Below the pieces are notes generated by a model. That model ran no database searches and had not been told where the DNA came from. It worked only from the letters and a program-made list of their open reading frames with translations. Below, in pieces: positions 1 to 11,539 of a DNA stretch of 64,000 nucleotides (the first letter of the stretch is position 1; every line of letters begins with the position of its first letter). The DNA lies in the NCBI GenBank assembly GCA_023548195.1, contig JAJHZJ010000041.1:434001-498000 (forward strand), given 5' to 3'. A program made the translations under genes and the position numbers. The DNA is from Bettongia penicillata ogilbyi. Taxonomy: Eukaryota > Chordata > Mammalia > Diprotodontia > Potoroidae.

Positions 1-235
1 TTAAATAAATTAATGAAACATTTTTCATTTATCAGCTTTAATTTCTAGCACAATACATATTTATGGATATGACTCACATTTGCAAAAAAACTTCTTGAGG
101 TGTTCAATAATTTTTAAGAGAATAAAGAGATCCTGCAATCAGAAAGCTTAAGAGCTGTTGCCCTAAAGCAATGAAACAAGAAGGCTAGTCGTGTTTAATT
201 GCAGAAGCTTTTTTATCTGTCATGACACAGTGACT

Positions 236-395
236 CATATTTCACTTAGAGATGAGGACATTGAATCTCACTAATGTTAAATGATTTGACAGAATCACCC
301 AACTTGTCAGTGTTAGAACCAGGATTCAAACTCAAATTTCCTGGGTATAAAAGTCTAACATTCTTTGTACTACAATATATCCCATTGACTCTCCC
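236..395 (-). repeat. MIR-type CORE-SINE fragment
   Basis: Read on the minus strand, the segment gives the usual MIR order: a tRNA-like head, 'gaatttgagtttgaatcctgg', and the tail that matches 'atgtcctcatctctaag'. It is old and diverged. The call rests on motif order only. Confidence 0.55.
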
Positions 396-540
396 ACTGG
401 GAAAAAAAAAAGCCTATTCGAAGTGCACACTAGTCTTGTTTTAGGTAGCAATACTTGTCTGAATTTGATCAATTGCGAATCTATTTCCCTGGACCGGGGT
501 ACAAAGTCACTCTCGTGCCTTCCTTTCCATTTTGTTGCTT

Positions 541-797
541 GTGATCATTTAGCTGTTGTTCAGGCTTGTCTGACTTTTTATGATCTCTTTTATTGCTTTC
601 TTGGCAAAAATACTGGAGTGATTTGACATTTCCTTCTCTAGCTCACTTTATAGATGAGGAAACTGAGGCAAGCAGGGTTAAGTGACTTCCCTTGGACCAC
701 ATAGTTAGTGTCTGAGACCAGATTTGAACTCAGCTCTTCCTAACTCCCAGAATTCCCAGAATTCTCTCCTCTGCACTACATAGTTGTCCCTTTCTTT
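541..797 (-). repeat. tRNA-derived marsupial SINE
   Basis: The plus strand shows the reverse complement of the SINE body found many times in this window: 'ctttcttggcaaaaatact', 'tagatgaggaaactgaggca', 'cagatttgaactcagctctt' and 'ctctgcactacatagttgtc'. It is close to full length and belongs to the same family as the copies at 12188, 17375, 39085, 41690 and 45280. Confidence 0.8.
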
Positions 798-1670
798 CCC
801 ATTCTTCCCTCAAAATTGTTTTTAGTAGATGTTGCAAATTAATTCAACCATAAGATGAAATTCTGAATTCTGTGTGTTTGAAGCGTAATTCATTTTCTTG
901 ATTTACCTAGTTTTGAATCCTTACTATTTCACTACTATGTTTTCTGTCCCTACTCTGAGTTATAAAATAGCATATTTATCTCAACTCCTAATATAATTTA
1001 AAATAAATTCTATTCAAAACTACTTATTTTTGAAAAAAATTTTGTGGGTTTTTTTTAAACCATAGTACTAGAAGACATGTTTTAAGAAAGAAAATAAAAG
1101 CTCAAATGCCATCAGTTTATTTGCTCCTTCTAGCATGCAGACATTTACATACAAATTAAGGGCAAACACTAGAATTTATCCTGAAGAAGACGGCTGAAAA
1201 AGCAGGATAATTAAATTTCTGCACATGCAGAGAAGACACAAAACTAGAATGGCTGTTCTTTCTTTAACATTTCCCTATCAATACAATGAAGCCTCACATG
1301 CAGAAAGTGAGTCAACACTTTAATTTACAAATGCTCTGATTAGGAAGGCAAAAAAGAAATTCTCCATTGCCATGGAAACTTCAATGAAGGGCCTGTGATG
1401 AGTCCCTGAGCTTGAGACCATTATAAACAGATCTTGTGATTTGCAGGTGGTGTGCACTGTCTGAATTTCTAGCAGTTTCAATTTGTGTATCGTGTTCTCA
1501 TTCTGTGTTACAAATCAGCCTTAATACACTTTCCAAAATTACAACTTTCTCTTACAATACAGCTCAGCAAAATCACTGAAGTCATTTTTGTTATCTAGTG
1601 TCAAACATTCTCCTCAACACCAAATCACTTAGAAAATTATCCAAGTCTCACATCATTGGAACTAAAAGTT
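798..1670. other. AT-rich spacer, nothing recognised
   Basis: No coding frame, RNA gene or repeat family could be recognised here. The sequence is AT-rich with short A and T runs. Confidence 0.5.
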
Positions 1671-1674
1671 GTTT

Positions 1675-1845
1675 GTGTGATATAGTGGAAAGAATTCTGG
1701 ATTTGGAATCCAAGAGTATAAGTTTTGCTACCAGATTTGCTACTTTGTATGTGAGGCTGACCAAGTTTTTTCACTATCTAGGGGACTCAGTTTCCTTCTC
1801 TGTAATGTGACGATTTTGGATTGGATAATCTCTAAGGTCTCTTCA
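1675..1845 (+). repeat. MIR-type SINE
   Basis: The segment has the MIR order: 'atagtggaaagaattctgga', 'tttggaatccaag', then the 'ggactcagtttccttctctg' core and a tail resembling 'ggataatctctaaggtct'. It lies directly upstream of a younger tRNA-derived SINE in the same orientation. Confidence 0.65.
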
Positions 1846-1859
1846 AGATCCCTTTAAAG

Positions 1860-2115
1860 ATCAGCTAAGTGGTGCCATAGACAGAGTGCTGGGCCTGGAG
1901 ACAGTAAGACTCATCTCCCTGAATTCAAATCTTGCCTCAGACACTTACTGTGTGACACTGAAAAAAATCACTTAAATCTTTTTTTTCTCAGTTTCTCATC
2001 TGTAAAATGAGCTGGAGAAAGATATGACAAATCACTCCAGTATCTTTGCCAAGAAAACCCCAAATAGGGTCACAAAGAGTAAAACATGATTAAAATAACT
2101 GAACAACAGCAAAAG
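1860..2115 (+). repeat. tRNA-derived marsupial SINE
   Basis: Nearly complete copy. It shows 'agagtgctgggcctggaga', 'cttgcctcagacacttactg', 'gtaaaatgagctggagaaag' and 'tatctttgccaagaaaaccc', and ends in 'actgaacaacagcaa'. Confidence 0.82.
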
Positions 2116-2289
2116 TCTCTTCAAGTTCCAAATCTATAATCCTATGAAAACCATTGTCCATAATTAAACCGAATCAAAAGCAGATAAATGAGTGTTTGCC
2201 ATAAAATGAGCTGGATACATCAAATAGAATGACTAGACTGTTTTTGTATCAGTTATTCCCTTATGTTCCTTAGTTCTGATGACTACTTC

Positions 2290-2470
2290 CCTTCAATGTT
2301 AACTTCCATTCATTTACATTTCTATACATTTTTATTTGCATTTTGTGTCTTATCGATCACATAGTAAAATCCTTAAGGGTACTGATTTGGGAGTATGCAT
2401 ACTTTCACAGTGTCTAGTACAATGTAGGCATACAATAACCTCTAAGCAAGTATATTTGTTGAATGACTAT
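2290..2470 (+). repeat. L2 LINE 3' end
   Basis: 'acagtgtctagtacaatgta' followed by 'ggcatacaataa' matches the terminal L2 motif (cacagtgcctggcacatagtaggc...aataaa). It is diverged. The rest of the 2116-2945 interval shows nothing recognisable. Confidence 0.5.
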
Positions 2471-2944
2471 AACTATAACAACAAACATAATAGCCAAGAG
2501 GTCCATTTAACCTGGGCATCAAGCTTAAAGCAGCCTTATAAGTTCATAACAAAATGCCTATTTCAATTTAAGTATGAGATAAGGGCAACCACAGAACAAT
2601 TGGCATAATTTTATCATGTTTAATACTCAGTTCACAATGACATAAGAAAGGTAAACATTCATCATCAATTCATTGTCACAAAAAAAACTATTAGAAAAGC
2701 ATTTGTTAATTTTTTTTAAAATGTCAAGTTGTAAATTGCTTTTGGGTGTCTTCTTTTGTTTTGAACTACCTCAATTTTTTTGCTGTTTTTAATAGTTTGG
2801 GTCTTCCAAAGCAGAAAGTAAATCATCACTTTCTGAACCTCTCATAACCCCTATAACTACCTTTTCTACTTTGGACAAGTCACTGAACCTCTCCTCTTCT
2901 GAATTCTCACAGCAATTGTTCTCTTTGCAATTTTACAATTAATC

Positions 2945-3160
2945 CTAGTATAGCATAATAAATAGAAAGAGGACCTGGAAGCAAGAAAGGGGGTTCAAAT
3001 TCTGGCTCTGTTACTTACTAGGTATGTAATTTTTGACAAGTCACTTTGCTCCTAGCTTTGGTTTCTTCATCTGTAAAATGGACATAAGCACTTCTGTCTA
3101 TTTATAAAACTGTAAGTTTCAAAATGCATGAAATTACTTTCTAAACTGTGCAAAGATAAA
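2945..3160 (+). repeat. MIR-type SINE
   Basis: Shows 'agaggacctggaagcaag', 'caaattctggctctgttact', 'tttcttcatctgtaaaatgg' in the order expected of MIR. Confidence 0.65.
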
Positions 3161-3245
3161 TCATTATTAAGATTATCTTTTCCAGTATGATCTCAACTCA
3201 TTATTTCAATCTTTATTATTACTTAACTTTTCTGGGATGTTCATA

Positions 3246-3271
3246 CACAAACACACACACATACACATATA

Positions 3272-3318
<47 letters not shown>

Positions 3319-3322
3319 TATA
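3246..3322. repeat. (CA)n-(TA)n-(CA)n microsatellite
   Basis: An (AC) tract, then about 20 TA dinucleotides, then another (CA) tract. Pure alternating purine-pyrimidine DNA, prone to length change and to cruciform or Z-like structure. Confidence 0.95.
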
Positions 3323-4129
3323 TCATATATTTCTAGATTATAATGTTCTTAAAGGCAAGAATTACATCTTATATTTCTTTGCATGCCATTCAAAGTCTTC
3401 CAAACTACACAGAGCACTAGGACCTCAGCAAAATGATGCAGAAGTGACTAAAATTATCCAATATTTTTAGAACTCCCAAATTAATGAATTTTTCAGTAAA
3501 AATCAAAGTATTAAAAAAGACACTAATGTGGTAAATTCACTCTACCAGAGAATGAATTCATCTCAGAAATCATTTGCTACAATAAATTAAATAAAGTCAG
3601 ATTTGAATTGGCATATGTTGACACTCAAAGTAGGGCCAATCCACCATGATCTCAATTAGCACAGATTCATGACACAGCTGAGTTTTGTTTTTTCACTATT
3701 TGAACATAAAATATGTAAACTCATAGTTTAAAAAAATATTTTGCAAGAGTAAAAGTTTTGTAATGTTACATTTCTCAATAACATTCATTTTGGTAAATAT
3801 GATAAGCTGAAATCCAAATAAACTACAACCTTTTTTGAAAGATGTGAGAATTGATATAATTTCAATATAATTTTCAATAATTAAATCTGATTTTTAAATT
3901 TTGTTGCCTGTAATTTTTTTTAAATGTGAAATACCATCTTTTGTGAGATAAATACAAAACTGATTTGAGAGGAAAATCCACTGAAGCAGCTGAAATTAGT
4001 ACAAAAATACAAGAAAGACAATTTATATAGCAGAAATAGAGAAACAGAGTGAAAAGCCCTTATTCAAAACATCTTACCCACTCTATTCATCATTAGGATT
4101 CATGTACTATTACTGATAGAGAAGAAAGA

Positions 4130-5640
4130 CCACCATACTTGCTTGATATAATTGCTTTAACTGCAGATTACATGAAAGCTAAAAAAAATGAAACAACTTC
4201 TTGTGAAACTACAAAAGAATTTCCCAGGAAAGATCCTTTTAGTAAGCAAAAACAAACTTTTCTCCAAAAAAAAAAACTATCATGTCAAAATGATAGCTTT
4301 TACCATACAAGATAGCTGAAAGAATTGCTAAATATAAAAAGCTTTATTTAGTAGAGAAAATGTTAACTGCAGTTATTCATACAATCAAGATGATGCTTGA
4401 GGAATGATATACAAAGCAACTTGGAATGGCTTGGAGAATTGTCCACATTTCTGAAGACTTTTGTTTAATCAATTCATTAAACAACTAAGGTCTTCTTATT
4501 TTGCACAGCACATAGATGGAGCAACAGATGCAGTTTAAAATGTACATTTGATTATGCATGTATGATATGTTGTTGAAAGTGATACAATAGACTTGATTTC
4601 TTGCAGAGCTTTTGATGGCAATACCACATCAAGAGATACCTTTCATATAGTTGATGCATTTTTTTAAATAAATTATATCCTGGGACAATTCTTTGAACCT
4701 AGTGATGACAAAGCTTTATCAAGATCAGACAAAACATAAATTTTAAAATGAATTTATATACATTGAATGCCCCACAATTACTCTAAAACTGAGAAATGAG
4801 TGACTACTTGTTTTCCAAGATTTTACAAGAGTAATCAACTTTCTAAAAAATGCATTAAAAGGAAAACTTTAGGCAAAATTATGCAACAATATCAGCACAG
4901 AGCATAGGACACTTCTGTATTCCATAAAAATGTGCTGGCATTCTTATGATTTGGAGAATATTTTAATAACAAGAAGTAATTGTTATTTTTCTTAGAGATA
5001 ATAAATCTGAAGAAAATTCATTATGTAACATAAGTTTTCTATTGCAACTTTGATATTTGTTAGGTGTTTTTGAAAAATTGCATATTTTAAATAAATCAAG
5101 TCTATTTTACTCTGATCCAGGAAGAGAAATTACAATTTTAAGTGAAAGCAAAAGATAATATGATTGCAAAATAATATTTTATATGTTTTTCAATATAAAT
5201 ATATCTATTTTGTAAATGAAATAGAAGAAAGTAAGGACCCACTTGTTGATTACTAGACCAATCTGTAGAAGCAATTATCATTTTGTTTTAAGGGTCCATC
5301 TATTTAAATGGGAAAAGAAACAATTTGCCATAGACAAATATGATATATTTAATCTTATTCTGTCAGAACACAAATAGATTTGCCTTGTGATAAACTTTGA
5401 AACAAGCTTTTGAATATGTAAATATTATGTTTTGTCTATGGTTGCATGAAGAGTTCTCCAGTTTATCAAGCAAAGCAATAACAAATTATTTTCACTGTTT
5501 CAAACATCTTATTTATGTGAAATGTGGGTTTTGACTGTACTATCACAAAACCAAGTTATAATCTAGATTATTGGTTTAAACAGAATTGTGAATAAATCAA
5601 AACAATGTTTCCAGAAACTTTGCACCAAAAAAGTCACATT
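4130..5640 (+). pseudogene. Decayed hAT-family (ZBED/SCAND3-like) transposase
   Basis: No long frame survives, but translated islands follow the order of a BED-type hAT transposase. At 4315-4404 'AERIAKYKKLYLVEKMLTAV' continues to KMMLEE, the region before the catalytic core. At 4494-4535 there is 'SYFAQHIDGATDAV', equivalent to the family's F-x-L-x-(I/L)-D-x-(A/S)-T-D motif with the first catalytic Asp. About 80 bases later come 'CRAFDGNTTSRDTFHIVDAF' and 'SWDNSLNL'. Near 4830-4930 there is 'NALKGKL' stop 'AKLCNNISTEHRTLLYS'. Near 5450-5530 'EFSSLSSKAITNYFHCF' then 'CGF', and near 5550-5640 'KTKL' stop 'SRLLV' ... 'KKSH', match the C-terminal dimerisation domain. The islands lie in different frames with many stops, so the gene is dead. 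The HAL1 element at 5641 landed at its very end. Whether it was a transposon or a domesticated ZBED-like gene copy is open. The family call is by motif recognition, not by alignment. Confidence 0.72.
5628..5640 (+). repeat. Target-site duplication, 5' copy (HAL1 copy 1)
   Basis: 'aaaaagtcacatt' directly precedes the element and recurs at 8401-8413 directly after its A-rich tail. The 13-bp perfect duplication fixes both ends and shows endonuclease-dependent LINE-type integration. Confidence 0.93.
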
Positions 5641-8400
5641 GGGGGGAGGAGCCAAGATGGCAGAGTAGAAAGACACACGTATGCTAGCTCCTAGCCCACA
5701 TCCCATAAAATACCTATAAAGAAGAACTCCCAACAAATTCTGGAGCAGCAGAAGCCACACAACAATGGAGTAGAAGAGATATCTGTTCCAGAGAGAACTG
5801 AAAAACTGACATGAAAGGTCCATCACGCACTGGACCCAGAGCAGAGCCAAGCCCTGCCTTGGCCGCATGGCACTGAGGGGAGCAGATCCGAGCAGGCTTG
5901 AGAGACAGAATCTCCAGCAGCTGCACAGGTCCCTCCACCCACAGGCGCCAAAGGTCAGTGAGAGAGTCTTTTTGGCTGGCCAAGAGGGGAGTGGGGTGTC
6001 TCCATAACTCAGGGCCCCTTGGGAGGCAGCAGCAGAAGCAGCAGTGGACAGGGGCTCCCAAAGCAGGCAGGAGCTTGAATTCATTGTTGAAGGTCTCCAC
6101 ATAAACCCCCTGAGGGAACTGAGCCCCGTGTGGTGGCCCTGCCCCCACCTGAGAACCTGAACTTAATCTCACACTGAATAGCAGCCCTGCCCCCACTGAT
6201 AGCCCTGAGGCTGGGAAGCAGCATTTGAACCACAGCCTCCAAGCTCTAGCTGGGTGGAACGGGAGGCAAGGTGGGTGTGGTGAAGAAACTCAGAAGTCAA
6301 GTAACTGGCTGGGAAAATGTCCAGAAAAGGGAAAAAAAAATAAGACGATAGAAGGTTACTTTCTTGGTGAACAGATATATCCTCCCATCCTTTCTGATGA
6401 GGAAAAACAATGCTTACCATCAGGGAAAGACATAGAAGTCAAGCCTTCTGTATCCCAAACATCCAAAATAAATATTCAATGGGCTCAGACCATGGAAGAG
6501 CTCAAAAAGGACTTTAAAAATCAATTTAGAGAAGTGGAGGAAAAACTGGGAAGAAAAATGAGAGAGATGCAAGAAAAGCACAAAAAGCAGGTCAACATCT
6601 TGCTAAAGGAGACCCAGAAAAATGCTGAAGAAAATAACACTTTGAAAAATAGGCTAACAATTGGAAAAAGAAGCTCAGAAAGCCAATGAGGGGAAGAATG
6701 CTTTCAAAAGCACAATAAGTCAAATAGAAAAGGAGGTCCAAAAGCTCACTGAAGAAAATAGTTCTCTCAAAATTAGAATGGAAGAAATGGAGGCTAATGA
6801 CTTTCTGAGAAACCAAGAAATCACCAAACAAAACCAAAAGAATGAAAACATGGAAGATAATGTGAAATATCTCATTGGAAAAACAACTGACCTGGAAAAT
6901 AGATCCAGGAAAGACAATTTAAAAATTGTGGAAATACCTGAAAGCCATGATCAAAAAAAGAGCCTAGACATCATCTTTCATCAAGGGAAACTGCCCTGAT
7001 GTTCTAGAACCGGAGGACAAAATAAGTATTCAAGGAATCCACCAATCACCTCCTGAAAGAGATCCAAAAAGAGAAACTCCTAGGAACATTGTGGCCAAAT
7101 TCCAGAGTTCTTTGGTCAAGGAGAAAATATTGCAAGCAGCTAGAAAGAAACAATTCCAGTATTATGGAAATGCAATCAGAATAAAATGAGATCTAGCAGC
7201 TTCTACATTAAGGGATCGAAGGGTGTGGAAAATGATATTCCAGAAGTCAAAGGAACTAGGACTAAGACCAAGAATCACCTCCCCAGCAAAACTGAGTATA
7301 ATACTTCAGAGGAAAAAATGGTCTTTCAACGAAATAGAGGCCTTTCAAGCATTCTTGATGAAAAGACCAGAGCCGAAAAGAAAATTTGACTTTCAAACAC
7401 AAGAATGAAGAGAAGCATGAAAAGGTAAACAGCAAAGAGAAGTCATAATGGACTTACTAAAGTTGAACTATTTATATTCCTACATGGAAAAACAATATTT
7501 GTAACTCTTGAAACTTTTCAGTATCTGGGTAGTTGATGTGATTACACACACACACACATGCGCGCGCGCGCACGCACGCACACAGAGACAGAGCACAAAG
7601 TGAATTGAATAGGATGGGATCATATCTTTAAAAAATGAAGTTAAGTGGTGAGAGAGAAATGTATTGGGAGGAGAGATGGAGAAATGGAATGGGGCAAGTT
7701 ATCTCTCATAGAAGAGGCAGGCAAGAAACTATTTAGTGGAAGGAAAAAGAGGGGAGGTGAGAGAAAAACATGAAGTTTACTCTCATCACATTCAACTAAA
7801 GGAATAAAATGCACACTCATTTTGGTATGAAAATCTATCTTACAATACAGGAAAGTGGGGGAGAAGGGGATAAGTAGGGTGGGGGGATGATGGAAGGGAG
7901 GGCAATGGGAGGAGGGAGCAATTTGAAATCGACACTCTTGGGGAGAGACAGGATCAAAAGAGAGAATAGAAGCAATGTGGGGCAGGATAGGATGGAGGGA
8001 AATATAGTCTTACACAACATGACTATTATGGAAGTCATTTGCAAACTACACAGATATGGCCTATATTGAATTGCCTGCCTTCCCAAAGGGAATGGATGGG
8101 GAGGGAGGGATGGGGAGAAGTTGGAACTCAAAGTTTTAGGAACAACTGTTGAGTATTGTTCTTGCTACTAGGAAATAAGAAATACAGGTAATGGGGAATA
8201 GAAAGTTATCTGGCTCTACAGGACAAAAGAGAAGATGAGGACAAGGGAAGGGAAGGATGATAGAAGAGAGGGCAGATTGGTGATAGGGAAAATTAGAATG
8301 CTTGGTGTATTGGGGTGGGGGAGGGGACAAATGGGGAGAAAATTTGGAACCCAAAATTTTGTGAAAATGAATGCAAAAAAGTTAAATAAATAAATTTTTT
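5641..8400 (+). mobile_element. HAL1-type (half-L1) retrotransposon, copy 1, full length
   Basis: A 2.76-kb non-LTR element with both ends defined by the 'aaaaagtcacatt' duplication. It starts with 'ggaggagccaagatggcaga', the L1-type 5' terminus. In order: a 5'UTR of about 675 bp, a coiled-coil ORF1 (6317-7408), then about 1 kb of non-coding 3' sequence with a CA/CG microsatellite (7544-7583), a purine-rich G-run tract (7855-7925) and an A-rich end. No endonuclease or reverse transcriptase frame is present between ORF1 and the tail. HAL1 elements are known as ORF1-only L1 derivatives mobilised by L1 ORF2 protein in trans. The open minus-strand frame over the 5'UTR (5563-6102) is a chance frame. 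Confidence 0.88.
6317..7408 (+). pseudogene. HAL1/L1 ORF1p-like coding relic (copy 1)
   Basis: Homologue of the L1 ORF1 RNA-binding protein. The start codon ATG at 6317 gives M-S-R-K-G-K-K, but a nine-A run (others have eight or a broken run) shifts the frame at once; the downstream frame reads KNKTIEGYFLGEQ. A long heptad-rich coiled coil follows (MEELKKDF... EEKLGRKM... EVQKLTEENSSLKIRMEEME). Then come an RRM-like part (DLENRSRKDNLKI) and the C-terminal domain (ETPRNIVAKFQ, ILQAARKKQFQY, KSKELGLRPRITSPAKLS), ending KFDFQTQE. Several frameshifts (near 6660 and 6985) and stops break it. Full length would be about 363 codons. It is inactive. Confidence 0.8.
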
Positions 8401-8413
8401 AAAAAGTCACATT
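8401..8413 (+). repeat. Target-site duplication, 3' copy (HAL1 copy 1)
   Basis: Perfect 13-bp match to 5628-5640, at the end of the A-rich tail. Confidence 0.93.
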
Positions 8414-8755
8414 AAAATTTTCTTATTATTATTTATATGAAAACTGTGGATTTCATCAATCAACTAATATATTTGTATGTTATGCTAAGTATATTTAAAG
8501 TTCATTTTTGTATGGTTATAACAATTGAAATGAGTTAATTTTATTTTACTAAAATTAAACAAGAAAATTATTTGCATAGATTAGTCCAAGAAAAATGAGG
8601 GGATACAATATTATATGTGAGAGAGTTAATGTGTATATGTCTATATGTGAATCAGGTTCATTGCTATAAGAAATACAAAAACTACTAACTTCCATACATC
8701 AACTAACACAGTACTATGCACATGTGTTCTATCATCATTTATTTATGTTTCAATC
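8414..8755. other. AT-rich spacer, nothing recognised
   Basis: This is the right flank of the HAL1 insertion and should be the sequence just beyond the hAT relic. No inverted terminal repeat of that transposon could be picked out by eye. Confidence 0.45.
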
Positions 8756-8759
8756 AATT

Positions 8760-9055
8760 TCATTTCATATCAGTTTCTTCACTTGCAAAAGAGAGGGTTG
8801 GACTAGACAATTTCTAAGAGCCCTTTTTGTTTATCATCTCTTCTGTGTAAGCCGCCATCTATTTTTAGACCTTTACATCTCTGTATGTAACTAATAGCTA
8901 GTTAATTATTTACATCTCCTCTCCTCTGTTTGAATGTATACTCCTTGAGAATAGTGACTGGGTTTTGTTTTTTTTTGCCTTCCTTTGTATCTTCAGAGCC
9001 TACAACAGGCCCTGACATATAATAGGAACTTACTAACTGCTTGTTGACTACCTTC
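8760..9055 (+). repeat. MIR tail and L2 3' end
   Basis: 'agtttcttcacttgcaaaag' with 'ggttggactagacaatttct' is a MIR tail (about 8765-8835). 'ctccttgagaatagtgactg' through 'aataggaacttactaactgc' (about 8935-9050) is the end of an L2 3'UTR. Confidence 0.6.
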
Positions 9056-10790
9056 CTAAGATTCTATAATATTATGACAGGTCAAATTCTTCCTTTCACA
9101 TGTGAAAAGATTTTCTCTCCACCGAAGGGGAGAAATCACTCCTCAGTTAATAAATGATCTATGTTTCCATAGGCAAAAAAGTAACATTGCATAGTTCCCA
9201 AAAAAAATGTAAACCAGGAAACATGGCAAAAGTCATCACACACAACCAAGAACTCAACAAACATTTATTAAGGACCTACCATGCATCTAATGCTATGGTT
9301 GTCATTGAGAATACATGAAAAAAATATTACTTGCTTAGGGTATATCCCTTACATGTGCCTTGACTTCTTTCCAATGGTAATCTGAACATGAAAGAAGAAA
9401 GACACAACCTTCCTCTTCCCTTTACTAAAAATCTTTAGAAGGACAACAAAGCACCTAAGAAAGCAGGGCTCATTTCAGAGGCCAAAATTGACAGATTTGA
9501 GAAATAACATAAATATGTACTTATATGCATATATATACATATATTATAATCACACAGGACTTAGAACAATTAATTTATATTATTCCAACTTTTATTTTTC
9601 TTTTCTAGCCTATGAACTGATGCTAATGCCTGGTTTGTGTTTAGCCAGTACTGGTGTCTCATTCCTCATCCCTCCTTCTTCACCTTTCCCTCTTTTTCTC
9701 CTATTTCCATAGTTCCGTTATGTCTGTATATGTGTATTTTTTCTCTTGAATAAAATAGATTATGATTCAGCATAGTTAAGGGTCATTGTAATGCAATTAA
9801 GGAAGGAACCAAATATTCTGACCAAAATATTGGAACACTAGAATAATACAGGCAATGTAAAGAATGAATAGAGAGCACAACACAAAATGTAAGGGCTCTT
9901 CCCTGAGCCTCCTTTCCTTTCTCTGTACTGTATGTCTTGATGTTCTCATCAACTCCATCTCCATTAACTGTCTAAGCTGACCTTTATTCTTGGCACTCCT
10001 GACCTTTTTGTACTTGCATGTTAGTACCAGAAACACAACTAAACTGGCTTCTTTGCTATTTGCCTAACCATAGTGCTCCATGGTATGAGGGAGTGTGCGG
10101 GTTCACCCAGGCAACAACTCAGAGACACAGATTTAAGCCTAGAAGAGGCAAAGCCCAGCCTTCCTGAAGAGCCATATTCATAAACAGTTGCCAAGGCATT
10201 CAGACCAAAAGAAAAAAAAGCACCAGCAACCACTTTAAAGGTTTTATACATCTTACAGCCATCAAAAGCGACAAAGCATGAAGGCCAGTCAGGTCTGGTA
10301 TGATCTTCAATATCGAGAGGTAGGTCAACTAAAAGTTACATTTAATTCATTTACTTGTCATTTCCCAAGGACCTCTTAAAGTTTTTTTCTTTGTATTTTG
10401 TACTCAATTTACAGAAAAGACAATTTTCATCTGATGGAGAAAAGTATTGAGTCAGCCTCTAACTTAAGTGTACTCCACTAGTTAAGAGTCCAGAGGCTTG
10501 ACGGTTTTTTATTACCCTCTCTTTAATTTTCATCACTATGATGAGGTTTATAATTGGGGGGGGGGGTCAGGACAGCCTCTAGCTTTTTAATATTTCTAAT
10601 TAAGCTTTATTTTTGAAATTCCTACCACTTTTCCTCAATTTTTGAAACTGCCTACTTCCCCCACATTTTTCCTCTGAGTTTATTCTATTTAGCTCATGTC
10701 ATGAAAAACAACTGTAGTTCTGTACTTTTCTGAAGCCTCTTTCAAATGTGCCAACACTACAGCTGATGGCCTGATTTCTTCGCAGTCTGG
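9056..10790. other. Mostly unique AT-rich DNA with small repeat scraps
   Basis: Contains the head of an unclassified repeat at 9240-9320 ('catttattaaggacctacca'), and an L2 scrap at 9880-9970 that is similar to 13670-13730. An 11-G homopolymer lies at 10556-10566. Two adjacent minus-strand open frames (9797-10036 and 10039-10251) overlap the L2 scrap and look accidental. No gene is supported. Confidence 0.5.
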
Positions 10791-11539
10791 TTTGTATTTC
10801 TAAAAATATATAGTGGATACATCAACCCATAGAATCATGATTCCATGAAGAGGAATTTGGAGAAATGCAAGTCCCTACATCTCATGTAATCACAACTCCA
10901 ATTACATAAATCATCTAATCAATGAATTATTCACCAGAACACTCCATTGCCAAACCATACTAATTAATAGGTCTTACATGATTTGGTAAATTAATTACTG
11001 GACATGATTAAGAAGCTACCAATGGTGTTAATTCTATTGCTGTTTTTGATGTTAGTTATGTTATGTTTTCTAAAAACTCTATACAGGAACTTTTCCAGCA
11101 TCTTAAAAAAAATGTGTTAGTCTAGAAACATCATTATAATTACTTGGGATCATTGTTTCCTATGTGACTTTCTTTTTTGAACTTAAATACCATCCTAAGA
11201 ATTTGAGCACAAGTAGGATATTATCCTAACCAATACTGGATTAGAAAATAGAGATTAGAAAGTCCCCTACCATTAAAAGATTTTAATTGAATGATCTTCA
11301 AAAATATCACGGAATTACAAGTCTGAGGAAAAACTTTAAGAGATCTTCTGGTCCAGTTTAGTAGGACGGACTAAGCTACCTACAATTGCCAGTTCCTACC
11401 TCCTGACCATTTGTAATCTCACAGGCTGTACCTTCACCTGCTCTTGCTGTCTATAAGGTGGGCTTTTTAGCCTCGCAGGACAAAACACCACTTGCAGCAA
11501 GGTTGGACCGTAAGGAAGGAGTTTAAACAGTCTAATCAC

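Noticed and set aside
5563..6196. Minus-strand open frames of 160-179 codons over the HAL1 copy 1 5'UTR
   Set aside because: They lie antisense to a GC-richer 5'UTR. Similar but non-matching frames occur over copy 3 (32461-32913). The peptides share no conserved reading frame between copies, so chance is the simpler reading.
9797..10251. Two adjacent minus-strand frames suggesting a split small membrane protein
   Set aside because: They overlap a recognisable L2 scrap (9880-9970) read antisense, and one begins at a non-ATG codon. No homologue was recognised.
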